NCBI GenBank assembly: GCA_016801845.1
Contig: CM028922.1
Span: forward strand, 8,487,501 to 8,551,500
Direction of reading: 5' to 3'
DNA length: 64,000 nt
DNA from: Polydactylus sextarius
Lineage: Eukaryota > Chordata > Actinopteri > Polynemidae
Below are positions 52,201 through 64,000 of this stretch, piece after piece (the stretch's first letter is position 1; every line of letters begins with the position of its first letter). Made by a program: the position numbers and the translations under genes. The notes beneath the pieces were generated by a model that was not told the origin of the DNA, did no database searches, and saw nothing but the letters and a program-made list of their open reading frames with translations.

Positions 52201-53039
52201 CATACTAGAACACACACATACACACATATACACACACACACACACCTCCAGGCTGTTCTGCTTCTCATTAACACTGCAGTGAAGTTCACAGATGTATTCA
52301 TACAAAAGCACGCACACACATCCCAAGACATTTGAATTCACACTCGCACTAAAAGTCGCAAATGAGGCTTCTTTCAGTAGAATCAGTCATCGTGCACATT
52401 GGCCAGTACTTGATACAATTCTTTGTTTCTGACACACACATCACAGAGGGCTGCGTTCCATCACTCACTACCCTACTCTCACAAACACCCGTGGACTCTG
52501 CCATCTCTGCCTCTGGGCCTCTCGTCATGACTGAAGTACTCACTACCTTGCCGTAAATGGATGAGAGCATCAGGGTGGCCCGGCGGTCAGCGGGACCGGC
52601 CCGCAAATGACATGTCACAGATTCGGTGCCAACGACTGCCGATATGCGCATCTGTGGCCACACTAAGTGGATGGTGTTGACAGTGAACGCTGCACAATAG
52701 GATGATATTACAGTCGATGAGTTTTTAAATGGCCCCCGAGTGGATTTCTCAGCACAGAACATCAGTGTTTGTCCATAGATTGCTCCAACACGGTGAACTT
52801 GGTAAAAGACTGCACATGCGCCTGATAGGAAAAGGAAGCTGGAGCAGTGAAAACCAGTGATTCAGCAAAATATGCTCTCTGATTTAAAGGTATAAACACC
52901 TACTGAAAAGGATAAAAGCATATAACTTGGAGAATAACAACTGACTGACATGTAATGAATTTTGAGATCAGTCTGTATTCTGTCAAATTTCAAGAAACAA
53001 CTTAAAACCGAAAAATATCTTGATTAGTCTAAAACCCAA

Positions 53040-53056
53040 CAACAACAACAACAACC
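53040..53056. repeat. AAC trinucleotide repeat
   Basis: About six caa/aac units. Confidence 0.85.
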
Positions 53057-54334
53057 TAGAATTGAAATTATTCACTCTTGTCGACAATCCAGTTAACAGA
53101 TCAGAAACAATTCTGTTACATGATGCCATTTTATTAATCACATGATGTGGATGTTCAAGCAGGTTGATGTACCAAAAGTTTGAAAATTTTCTACCAACTT
53201 TCATTGCATATTCTTTTTGCAAAGTTTTTCACCACAGCTGAGGCTAAAACCTTTCGGGAATATGCAGTTTTTTTTTTTCTTCTACCTATTCTGGACATTT
53301 TTTGGTTTCCCCAAAGGGTAGGAGCTGAACCATTTTTAATTTAAGCCGTGAAGTGCCAGCTTCAGTTTCCATTCAGCTAAAACTTGCCAGAATGCCAGGC
53401 ACAATTTCTTCTTTTCTCTCTCTTTTTTTTTAATGTGACAGCTGCGATAAGTCCTACTCTACCCCTAAGAGTAAGGAACAGTGGCTGGTTCGAGGCAGAA
53501 GAAGAAGAGGAGGAGGAGGGAGGGGATTGGTGAAGGATGATGGGAGTCTTGGGGGTGGGAGTCATGGTGGAGGGGATTCATTGCCCTTCACCGAGGCTCT
53601 AATCCGCCTGGGCTCAGGAGAAGGTGTCGGCATGGAGAGCTTGCCTGTCAGCACCCGGAGATTCCATCCTCTGCCCTTTATCCTTCTCTTCCCTTCTTCC
53701 TCTCTTCCCGTCCATCTCTGATCTCCATGCATTCCAGCATTCCTCAGATAATATGGCAGGTAGGGAGGAAGACGAAGAGGAGGAGGGGAGAAAGCTGAAG
53801 GGGGCAGCTGTGGCTCAGGGCAACGGAGGTGCGTTGGGTAAAGCCCACCACTGAAGCACTGATAAGCGTATCTCCCTGCGTTATGTGTGCCAGACAAAAC
53901 CCATTTGTTTCTCATCTGTTCCCCTGATTTGAGCCTGACAGCTCGGGGTGAACTGTGGAGGACCAGCGACAGAGTGATGGAGGAGAACTGAAGGGGGAAA
54001 GGGTATCATATGCCATGTTGTTTAGCATGTTGGCAGTTTCTTTTTGATTTTGTTTTTAGCTCGATTTTGGCTTCCACCAAATCCAAATTTGTTCTCCTCT
54101 GTTTTTAAGAGTTTTATTACTTGCAAAATTGAGAGAATTTGAATCAGCAGACGAAAGTTCTTCATCAAACAGCAGCCTTCCACAGTCACAGTGTAACTTT
54201 CCAAACACAGAAAAGAACATGTGGCGCAACCGTGACTGAGGCAGCTGTTGTACAAAAGCTGGACGTTATTCAAATAATTTACAGAAGTGACTGCAGAGAA
54301 CAAGGACTAACGAGGAGGAAAGAAGTGTGTGGTC

Positions 54335-54495
54335 GTGCATAACTCAACTGGCAGAGCATGGCACCACCGCTGCCGTCAGGGTGGCGGTGACAGCGGGGCT
54401 GGTGGTGCATTTCCCAGCAGAGCCGCCGACGCTAAAAATGTAACCACGCATGGTACGGTGAGGCGCTTTGGATAAAAGAGTTCACTAAACATCAC
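54335..54495 (+). mobile_element. tRNA-derived SINE (decayed)
   Basis: It starts with an A-box-like head (cataactcaactggcagagca), as in tRNA genes (TAGCTCANNTGGTAGAGCA). It ends with gaggcgctttggataaaaga, the CGCTTTGGATAAAAG tail shared by several fish SINEs. The middle (54370-54440) has a GC-rich insertion or divergence and a weak B box. It is an old, inactive copy in efna5 intron 1. Confidence 0.7.
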
Positions 54496-54715
54496 AGGGG
54501 CACAAAGGAGAAGACGAGACGGAGGCAGAACGTGCCTGCTGTTAGTAAATGGACTCTCTCACTCCGTGTTCCTCCCTTCATCCTGTTTTGTGTGGATGTA
54601 GGTCTCTCATCCCTCATAATCCCTTCCCCAAACACCGATGAGTAAGTCCTGACACACAGACTCATTGCCAGACTCGGCCCTGCCTGCCGGGGATTTACTA
54701 CCTAAATAAACACTG

Positions 54716-54741
54716 CACACACACACACACATACACACGCA
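54716..54741. repeat. CA microsatellite
   Basis: Short CA run with a TA interruption. Confidence 0.85.
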
Positions 54742-54789
54742 GATGCATAAAAAATAAATTGAAGCAATAAATTCACACTGTCACCTGTT

Positions 54790-54890
54790 ACTAGAGCTGG
54801 ATATTGTTGGAAACTTTCTGATTCTACTGAAATATTCAGTACCAAAAGCGAGGCAATATTTTTTTCTGATTCCTACATTTTAATTGATTT
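54790..54890. repeat. Possible dispersed fish repeat (ctagagctgg family)
   Basis: tactagagctggatattgtt followed by ttctgattctactgaaat and cagtaccaaaagcg resembles a common fish repeat that starts tagagctgggtat and carries gattc/gtacc words. A similar opening (ctagagctggacaattatag) occurs at 23352-23371. The family is not certain. Confidence 0.35.
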
Positions 54891-57804
54891 CCCTTTTTCT
54901 CATTTAAGTTAAGAATTTAAAGCTCTTAAATAGTAAATGTTGTCTGGGTATCAACTTCCATGGTTACCCTATAAATAAAGCAGCTCTCCTTTCAACCTTA
55001 AAGCACCAATTAGACATTGAAGTTAGTTGGGTGTTTGGTGTATCCAGTTAAATCTGTATTTTGCATCTTTTTTCACTTTCTGCTGTTGCGTCTTCATATG
55101 TTTAAGTGTCACTACAGGTTGTGAAAATTAATTAGATAGCCACTCAAAACTGCAGTGTCTCTCTACACTATCGAGCTGATAACAGATCAAATTTATTTAT
55201 AGTTCTGTGGAAATGTTAAAAGCTTAGCCTAATTAGATTTGGTAAGAGGATAATTGTGGAAATGGATACTGGATCTGATTAATGCTAACTTCAATAAACT
55301 CTAAATCTTACAAAGAATATGTAAACAAGATTACAAATCTGAGTACACATTATAACGCCAGCTTTGTGCCTCAGACTCACTTTTTGGTACCAGGGAAATT
55401 CTGAGGTTTATTATTCTTACAGATGAAATAGCTTTTGGCAGAAAAGCTGCATGCGCTCCAACTTTCCTGACCATTTAGTGCTCTGCACCTGAGATGTCAT
55501 TCTGCCTTAAAGAACTTTAATCAGCAGGAGTGTCCGTTGGGATTTTTAGTGGTGCATCAGCTCAGTTCTTGTCCAGGGGTCAACATTAATTCCGTAGTGA
55601 GACCTGAGGCCTGCGCTACAGAGCACGATCCGTGTTAGGTGAGTAACTTCTGGTAACTTTTGGGTTAACTGCGTTTTTTTCAGGTTTAATAAAAACGGAA
55701 ACTTATGCCAAACATCTAACTACCTCCAGAGCAGGTTATACTGGAGATAACAGATAAAAAAAAAAAAGCATCGCCCACTGACTTATCAGTTCTCTTGGAA
55801 AATAGCGTCACCATTTTTACGTCCTGGTGGGTGGATCGTGAAAGGGTCTCTTAGGAAGCAAAGATTGCTCAGAGACCAGATAACTTTTCCTTTACGATTT
55901 TTTTTTTTTTTTTTATTTAAGAGTGGACTTCATTATTACAGAGGGCCAGCTCCTCAGCAGGAGTGTACTCTGGTGTAGCAGGGCCCCCTCCTGTTTACTT
56001 TATTTCATTTTTTCCTGTTGGCTGCAACAATGTCAAAGCCATTTGATTGTGCTTTTGTATATTGATTATCATCCCACAACAGAGACTGTCTGAAGCACTA
56101 AAGCCTTGTACAAGTTGTACTTATAAGATATGGAAGAAAGCCTACTGACTGCTTTCAATTATGTTTTAATATCTATCTGTTGTTTGCTCCCAAGTCTGTT
56201 TGACACAGCTGGGGTTGCAGCAGAAAGGGTGAGCCTAATATTTACACATGCCTCATAGAATACATTTAAGTAACACATTAATTTTGAAAATACACATGTG
56301 TAATTATAAACTGATCTACCCCTGCCCTATCAGTTGAAGCTGTGATATTAAAAGCCTATTAATTACACATTCAAAAAGTCAGCAGTTTTTTGCCTCTGCA
56401 TCTGGCAGCTGCAACTGTTGCTTGGTTGGGTGGCTGGGATTAAGTGTTTAGCTTCATCTTATTTCTGTAATACATAATTTTGCTACTGGTAGATCTTTTT
56501 TTTTTTTTTTTTAATTAGACATATGCTGCAAAGACCATCACTTTTATGTGAACGTGCTTGAGGAAATCTGGGCTGATGTGTTGAGTTTATAACCACTGAC
56601 TGAGCATGCAGTTGTCAGGCTCTGTGAAGAAGCCAGATAATGGAAATATCCTGAGTGCATTGAACATGCTTTGTAGTTCAGGCTCCTGGTCTAAAACAAA
56701 GTTAAAATCTCATCTAAGATAATATAAACTTTTATGTTCTTCCTAATGTGATCCACAGATTCAGCAGGACAAATAGCTCCCATGAGGTTTCAGGCTTCCC
56801 TCACAGTATTACTTCCGTTTTCCTCTCTTGTCTGTCTTACTCGCCCTCTTTCCTCTAATGGCCATGCTGCTTGCTGGCATATGGCCCATGTCGATGTATA
56901 ACCACCCACCTGGCCTGTATGTGCTGTCTGTGTGGGTCTGTGAAGAGGCCACGATGAATCTGAACGTGATGTGGCGTGCGTGTGCATGTGTGTGTATTCA
57001 ATATTTTTCCAGCACACCTGCTGCACATTCAAACAGCACTTGGCCTGTTAGCTCCTCTCAACACTTTGTATTGTGCCGTTAGCCAGCGTGGCGTTGCTAA
57101 TCCGAAGCGTTGGGGGTTAGCTGGAGTTTCTACCACGCTGCTGTTTTTGCACTTGTGTGAACGGCAGAGGAATGTGGCACAGATGTTCACTATGTGGACC
57201 ATGGCTGTTGGACATGCCATGACACGGACTGTCAGTGTACTTACCTACTCTGCGCCCCCATATTAAAGAATGATGACATTTTAACATGGTGTTACAATGA
57301 CACAGTCCATTTGTGCTGTGTATGAAGCCATGTTTACTATAAAACTTTAAAGCTGTCACTGAGTTACATGATACTGACACAAGTGTGCCTTGTTTTTTTC
57401 TGTCCTAACTGCTGTAGCAGTATAACTAGTATATAACTAGTAAGTATTTATACTGGTTTGACATGTGGTAATGTTGCCCCCAACAACACACGATGATCTG
57501 GAAAATCATGTGCCTTGACTAATTCTTCTCTGTGGTACATTTAATGTGTTCTGCAGGTGTCAAATAACAAGACACTCCATGACATGACTGGTATGTGTAG
57601 CCCTTTAGCTGGTGACATACTGTGAAAGCCTTATGGGATCCCTACAAAAGTATTTTTTATTTCATCAAATACTACAAAGAAAATACATTCGCGTTAAGAG
57701 ATGGTAGTGGAACAAAGTTGAGCCGGGAGCAACGTTAGCGCTCCAATTCTCAAACAACACAACAGTTATTTTAACCAGAGGATTAGATTACAGTCAGTTA
57801 GTGG

Positions 57805-57920
57805 GTCTGGTGTCTTCAGTGTCTTGGTCAAGGACGCTCACACATGACTGGACACAGCGGCTCTGGCAGGAATCAAGCCACATGATGTGACATTGAAGCC
57901 ACAAGCCACCAGTCCATCCA
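57805..57920 (-). mobile_element. Possible SINE-like repeat fragment
   Basis: The plus strand reads cagtgtcttggtcaaggacg, then ctctggcaggaatcaagcca, then ttgaagccacaagccacc. This follows the order of a common fish repeat (gtgtcttgcccaaggacac, then gggattgaaccacc, then tgagccac), where the reverse strand carries the tRNA-like head. The copy is decayed. Confidence 0.55.
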
Positions 57921-59696
57921 AACACTTCTTACATAAGTATCAAACCTGCGGCTCTCAAAGCTTTCCAAGAGAGAAACATGCAAACAACTTCAGCAGGAAG
58001 ACAATGAGGACATAACTCTTCCTCCCTGAAAGGATGATTATGACAGCAGATCCATTAGCTAAATGGAGAAAGAGCATGTGCAGCATGTAGCTGTGGCTAT
58101 ATAAATCTGCATCCCTTACCCTGACCTCGAGTAGTCACTCCCTGGAGGAGTTGACCTGGGATAATTCCAGACACCCCACTGTGGCCTTACTTGGGTCATG
58201 TCACCGTAAATTTCATGCTGATCAAGACCAAGTGACACCCGGGAACGTCCCTTTTCTTCCTGGCAACGTGGCGTCAGCGGTCATGAGGTATGTCAAGGAC
58301 TTTGTCACGACCAAAAAGTGCTTAGTTGGGCAGCTGGTGGTCAGGAAGCGACCAGAATCACGTGTCCCTCCTTTTTGGTTTTCCACTCAGGATATTTATG
58401 TGTCCCACTGTGGGCCTTCAGTAAAGAGAGAGAAAAGAATTAACTGTGGCTAATAGCCATGTTAGCTAACGAGTCACACGTGTGTAGGGGTTAGAGAATG
58501 ACTTCCCCTCCGTGCTTTAAACCAGATGAGGGTTGTGACCGCACAGTCGCACAGTAAGAATCAGGACGTAAATTAAGGCTTTCTCCTTCTCCTCTGCTGG
58601 AAGTGTTAGGTGAAAATAAAGGTCTTAAATCAAACGTTCCACTTGCCTTCATCCAGCTCTTGGAAACAAGACCTAAAAAAAATCCTCGAGCTGCGGCATC
58701 CGGATTCATATCAAAGACATGAGCTGGAAGTTCACGGATGATAAATCCAAGCAGACTAATAAGAACTGGTATGATCAGTTTCCTTAAAAAAAAAGTTTAA
58801 TTTACAAGTTTACAAGGGCAAATAGCAGAAACATGTACTCTTTTACTTTTGCACTTAGAGCCTCATATATCAAACAACAAACCCATAATTTCTGGGCCAA
58901 GCAGAGATGTTAAAGTGAGAGATACCTCTGTTTATAAAATTATACACAATCTCTTGACAGTTTGAAACTCTTTATTATCCCACACTGTAATAACCTAATA
59001 TATTTTTTGAGAAATTCACTATTCACTACCCTGCATGTCCATCCTGATGTACTGCCCCGAGTGTTCCTCCTGTTCTAAAGACAAGATTTGAATTACAACA
59101 TTCAGTATGTGGTCAGTGTTCACCTCACCTACCCTCAGCAAATTCTTTTAGTACAGTACTGCACAGGCCTGCAAGACTGTAACAAGACTCAAACACACTG
59201 TTACTGTGGCTCTCCTCTTTAAGTGACCACAGTCAGTGACTCCTTCCACCATATTGATATCTAGTGTTTTATCGATATCAGCTGTCTGGACGTGTCACCG
59301 CACACTGGCAGGAATCCTGTCCTTTCAAAGAGCGGCACTGACGGATGTATTGAACTGTTTTGAAGCATTTCCTCTGATCTTCTTTGTTTGGGTTTGGGTG
59401 TGTGTTTATATTGATGATCTCAAGAGTATAAGGGGAGGATGGGATACAGGAGGAGGCAGAGACACCATGATAAGGTCAGGCCCCTCTTACATCTCTATGT
59501 GCTGATAAAGCAGGACACACACTCAGACAGCCATACCAAAGCATCAAAGAGTGATAACACATCCGTGTTATCTCCCTGTGGCTTTGTCTTCAGCCACAAC
59601 ACTGCACACACATTTAGGGGTTTCAGGAAGGCGCATCTATCGCAAAGTGTTTACAGGAGCTTGAATACATGCTTGATTCAGATGAAAAGTTTAACC

Positions 59697-59716
59697 AAAA
59701 AAAAAAAAAAAAAAAA
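59697..59716. repeat. Poly-A run
   Basis: About 20 A in intron 1. Confidence 0.85.
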
Positions 59717-62700
59717 GATTTTTATCAACAGGAAAGAAACAGAATAACACTGGTTACTCATATCAAGAGGCAGAAAATAAAGATAATGGTGCTTTTCAAA
59801 GCTCTTTTGCTGCTGTGTGATGTATCACCAGAAGGGGATTTCAGTAAATTCTTTAACATGTGATTGGATCTTTTGAAGATGTTTGGGAATTATTTAGTGT
59901 GACAATGCAATCCAGATCTGAACAGAAATATGGAGTTAGGGAGTGGCAGAGGAATAGCTGTTAATCTTAGGGTTAGGGTTAGCTTCTCACCAGCCTAGAG
60001 TTAAATACAGTAACATATGATGTGCAAGGTCAGATGGTCACCCCAAATCATATTCACTCCCAGAGTGCGTCCAAAGTATCCAAAGTAAACAGAAAGATAC
60101 TTATTTTGGAAACATTTATTTAGCATTTAATGAGATACTAAGGTGTTTCTGGGCCTTTAATCCTTCAATTTACATGAAAATAATGTGTTTCCACCTGGCA
60201 ACAATACAATGGTGTGTTAAAAGTAACATCATTGATTTCTTCCCCCCATATTGGATATTTTGCTTGCAAATGAACTATTTAAATGCACATCCTGTTATTT
60301 AAGACTGTGGTTGATACAAGATCTTTATTTGTAACCAGGAATTCCAAGAACACTATGATTGTTTGCTTTGTGGTGGAAACCCAGCCACTGAAACACAGAC
60401 AAGGTAAACTGAAAAACCTTGGGCATTTTGACAAAAGCTAAATCCAGACAATAGTCTTATCCCTCAACCAGTACAAAGCCCATTCATTCAGCTCTTTCAT
60501 CTGCACAAACAGGGCAGGGAGGGGGGACAGAAAACATTTGATCAAGTCAAAGTTAATCTTCCAACAGTTTGAACTCGCCGAGTCTTGTTACAATGGGACC
60601 CATAGAAGGATTTTGCCTGAAAATCACACAAAAAGAAAAATGTCTTTTCAGCATTACCTGGCGTCCCGGGGTGTTAAAACAACAGCATTTTTGTGCTGCT
60701 TCATGAGGAACTCTCATTATTTCTTCTTACTTTACTCTTTCATGTGTTTTTTTTTAATTTACTTTATCAACAAACACCTTTTGCACATGGGAGCTCATAA
60801 AAATTCCTATTATTAAAAGGTGATAATATAAAAATCACATAACAGATTTTAGGGTTTGCCATCTTCCCCTACGGGTTATCAGTGAATTTCAAATGAAGTC
60901 GACTCTCATCAGATAAGCAAGATGCCTGAGAAGATTCAAAGATGTTGAAGAATTCTATGTGTTTATTTTTGTGGTTGTAACATATGTACAGTATGTGTAG
61001 AGCTCACACATTCACATGCTCACACTGCACTGTGTGTATGTTAAAACCTTCAATCCTCTGCTAAGTTGTCAACACTTCTCTTTACCAACAGGAAAACCAA
61101 CTCCTCCTAAGGTTATGACAGCTAAAATGATTTTTTTCTGTTCACTCTAAATATCAAGTTCATGCCTGTGAAAATAACATTCCTTTAACGTTTTCATATC
61201 ACTGTTCACTTAGATACTGTTACTTATGCACCGTTTTGTTGCAAAAAGCAGGAATAATGAGTGAGAACTGTAAAGTCAGGTACCTTTGAGAAACTTGACC
61301 CTGAGCTGCATGATACAAAAAAATTGGTCTCACACAAGTTGATAAGGGCATAAACTGAAGTTATTAAAGGGCATAAAGTAAACAACCACGCTGAACTCGA
61401 CTCCTCGGGCCCCTGGCTGGCAACACTGGGCAGTAGCGCCACCCGATCCTGGAGCCGCGGGGCCTCGTCGCCGTAAATCAAGAGGCATCCGAGACGCTGA
61501 GCTCGCGGGTGAGACGAAGACGAGACCGCAAGCAGACAGACAGGAACGCTGATGTGTGTCTCTGATAACACTTACTCACTCATACACACATACACACACA
61601 GATTTCTGCAAGACCCTTAGCGTTCCCACTCAGCTCACAATACAGCACCACAAACAGTCGAACACAAGAGGAGATCACAGGACGACTGACATAGTTGTGT
61701 ACACACTAATTAGGCACACTGGCATGACCACAATAGGCTTTTTCATCGTCTGCATGCACAAATCACACACTGACACACACACACTGGATGAGTATCAGGG
61801 TTGGGATCTCTGCCATGTTTGCTATGATACCCTCTTTGATCTGGGGTGAGAAGTTCTCTGCCCTGATAATAATAAAAAACGAGAGACAGGCGGGTTTTTG
61901 AAATGGTGGCAGCGTTTGTTGAGTGTTTGACAGTCGCAGTGTGAATGGAGGATGCTGTGTTTTGTTCCGGCTCTGTATGAACAGGCGTTTTGTTTGCGGC
62001 ATGACATTTAGACAATGGCTGCAGGACGGGTGGGAGGAGGGAGGGTGGATCTGTTGTCGGCAGCGATCATATGAGCAACGTCTGAAGCTTTTGTGGTCTC
62101 CTGGAGAATAAGAAGGGTCAGCGGGTCAAGACCGAGTGACCTCTGCTGGCATCAGGGCACAAAATGATGTGTGGAGACAGGAACCAGCCGTGGCTGCATG
62201 CTGGTTTTCCACTAATACCTTGTGATTTAACATCACAAGACAACTGCACTATAAAGCTCCAGGACATTATTGTACCTGACCAAGAAATGCTAGAATTTGG
62301 CATTTTTACATTTTCTTTTTGTACTGATTAAAACTAACTAAGATCAATTAATTAAAGACGCTGATTTTCTAGATTTTCTTACGGCAGCCAGTGGCTACTT
62401 CTTATTTACTGTGTTTACACGAATGAGGTATCAAACTTCTCATCTTACGCTCAGCAGTTATTGTTGGAAGCGGTGGTAGTAAATTGTGGCTATTGTGTTT
62501 TTCTTGGTTGTAATATTGCAACAGCTGAAACTTGGATTCAGTATCACCTCCTCAGCAGATTTGAAACCAATTACAAGAGAGTTTTATACCACCTGATGTG
62601 CGAAGGCAAAGGGTGCAAAAAAAAAAAAAAAAGATAATGCGTGCTAGAAAAAAGAGATAAATTAAAGCACGTCGACATTTTCACTTATTTGCATTCAAGG

Positions 62701-64000
62701 AGGTTGTTGAAGAAGAAGAAAAATGCCAGAGGACAGCACTGTAAAATGAACACTAAACAAACATCGCCGCAAAAATGCAGTGTGACAAAGAGTGACGGAC
62801 ACTAAAGCAGAGTCTGTGTCCAGCTGTGTGTCGAGTGACTTCCTGTCTGCCAGCTGTTTGTCATCTTTTCTCAGGACTGTGAGCCGATCGCTGCGATAAA
62901 CACAAGTCATTACACACAAACATGCGTGCAAACATACAGGTAAAACCAAACAGGTCTGTTTGGTTTTGTCACAGTTATTAAGCACAGGTATGGTGACTCA
63001 GGTTGAATCACCAGACCATCTCAGCATGAGTGAAGCGGTAGCAGACAAAAGATTAGATCATTATTTGGTCAACATGGCAGACCTCGGGCTCTCTCTTACA
63101 ACAACTTCATTTAAAATTTAAAAGGAAAACACAGATTTTGTTAATGGATTAATGTTTAATTTCATTCTGATCACTTTGTAAAAAGCTGAATATCTTTTTG
63201 AACTTGAACTGATGGGCCGATAAAAGAAAACATCAGATGTCATTTTCTAGTTTTATGATGTTTTATAGAATTAACAACTGACTGATTAATCAAGAAAAAA
63301 GCAAATGAATCAGTTTATCCTGTTACACTGGATCCTTTCCAGCTGAAATGTAGCTGATATTATGATATATTTAAAATCTAAGCTAGCAATAGCTGTGTGA
63401 TATTAGTACTTGTATATGTGGTCACTGCCGTCACTTATATGATCTCTTTTAATTCAGTCACTATTATAGAATAGTTAAACTTGGGCCATCAAGGCTACAG
63501 ACGGACCATCACAGACCCCTAAGCTTGGCCTTTATCCCCCCCAGACTTAAACACCTCATCAATCCGGACTTACACCTCACCCAGAAATAGACTCTTTCCA
63601 TAGATAGTAAATAAAATAAACAGTTGTGTCTCTGTCCGCCTGCCTAACCCAAGAGAAGATTTCTGGACTATCAGCTGCTCTATGACAGTGGTTAAAGAGA
63701 ATCACATGTTTGGCCTAACATGAGAAAATTCTGTCAGATGAAGAGGAAGAAAGAAAGATGCTGATGAATAAGTGTGAGAGAATCAGGGTGACTGGTTTCA
63801 CTGGTTGCCTTCCAGGCCGCCTTCAATTTCCAGCCCTGTAAGCTCTGACCAGCTACGTGAGGTAAAGAGAAACAGATTTTTATGGGAGGTTTTACTGTGT
63901 GTAATATATTGGGTGTTGATAAGGCCGCGTGCGGTTGCAAGGCTGAGGAAAAAAAAAGAGCAGAAAAGGACTAGAGACTCGGTTTTATTTTTGGGGGTTA

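Larger units (their letters stand above)
31749..64000 (-). other. efna5: efna5 intron 1, partial (32 kb visible)
   Basis: The region upstream of exon 2 on the minus strand. I looked for the 3' end of exon 1 (a WNxxNPR-like codon run followed by a GT donor, phase 2) and found no convincing match, so exon 1 probably lies past the right edge; a very long first intron is typical of this gene. Contents are microsatellites, a purine-rich tract at 35884-36373, SINE pieces near 46140, 54335 and 57805, and GC-richer low-repeat blocks near 32690-33500, 36720-37130, 42080-42660, 44160-44510, 50470-50720 and 61380-61530. No independent gene was recognised on either strand. A missed short exon 1 remains possible. 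Confidence 0.65.

Noticed and set aside
58151..58200. Possible efna5 exon 1 end: a minus-strand TGG AAT .. CCC AG followed by GTCAAC
   Set aside because: The donor is not a valid consensus, the spacing to a WNxxNPR motif is wrong, and nothing upstream resembles RYAVYWN or a signal peptide.
59966..59981. Telomere-like ttagggttagggtta
   Set aside because: Only two to three units; too short to mark an interstitial telomere.
61224..61571. Minus-strand frame over a CpG-containing block, considered as efna5 exon 1
   Set aside because: The translation lacks a signal peptide followed by RYAVYWN-like sequence and has no phase-2 donor.

Overview
The window looks like teleost fish nuclear DNA. It is AT-rich, crowded with CA/TG, GA and TA microsatellites and A/T homopolymers, and carries worn copies of typical fish transposons: an L2-like LINE 3' end, a decayed Tc1 element and tRNA-derived SINE pieces. 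The one gene I can prove has vertebrate splice structure. I see no prokaryotic operon, CRISPR array, phage or plasmid feature.

The gene is ephrin-A5 (efna5) on the minus strand. Four coding exons are readable: exon 2 at 31456-31748, exon 3 at 23195-23260, exon 4 at 22978-23058 and terminal exon 5 at 22661-22785. All junctions are GT-AG. Reading phases match across every junction, and 187 residues are encoded, from the receptor-binding domain to a hydrophobic GPI-anchor signal. Exon 1 (signal peptide and N-terminus) was not found and probably lies beyond position 64000, so 31749-64000 is read as part of a very long intron 1.

Layout: 1 to about 18480 is gene-poor DNA downstream of efna5, with repeats, a perfect 25-bp inverted repeat, an L2 fragment, a Tc1 remnant and a diverged 250-bp duplication. 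About 18480-22660 is the proposed long 3' UTR; its extent is inferred from a poly(A) signal with a GU-rich downstream stretch. 22661-23260 holds three clustered exons with short introns. 23261-31455 is intron 2, with a 118-bp CA repeat and two hairpins. 31456-31748 is exon 2. 31749-64000 is intron 1, with a 490-bp purine-rich tract, SINE pieces, microsatellites and several GC-richer low-repeat blocks that could be regulatory.

The protein would be a GPI-anchored cell-surface ligand for EphA receptors, used in axon guidance and tissue boundaries. Exon 4 (81 bp) can be skipped without a frame change. I did not find a new biological system. The best leads are the perfect hairpin, the purine-rich tract, two exon-like islands in the downstream DNA and the unexplained duplicated repeat. 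The longest open frames elsewhere (up to 161 codons) are no longer than chance allows in 64 kb.
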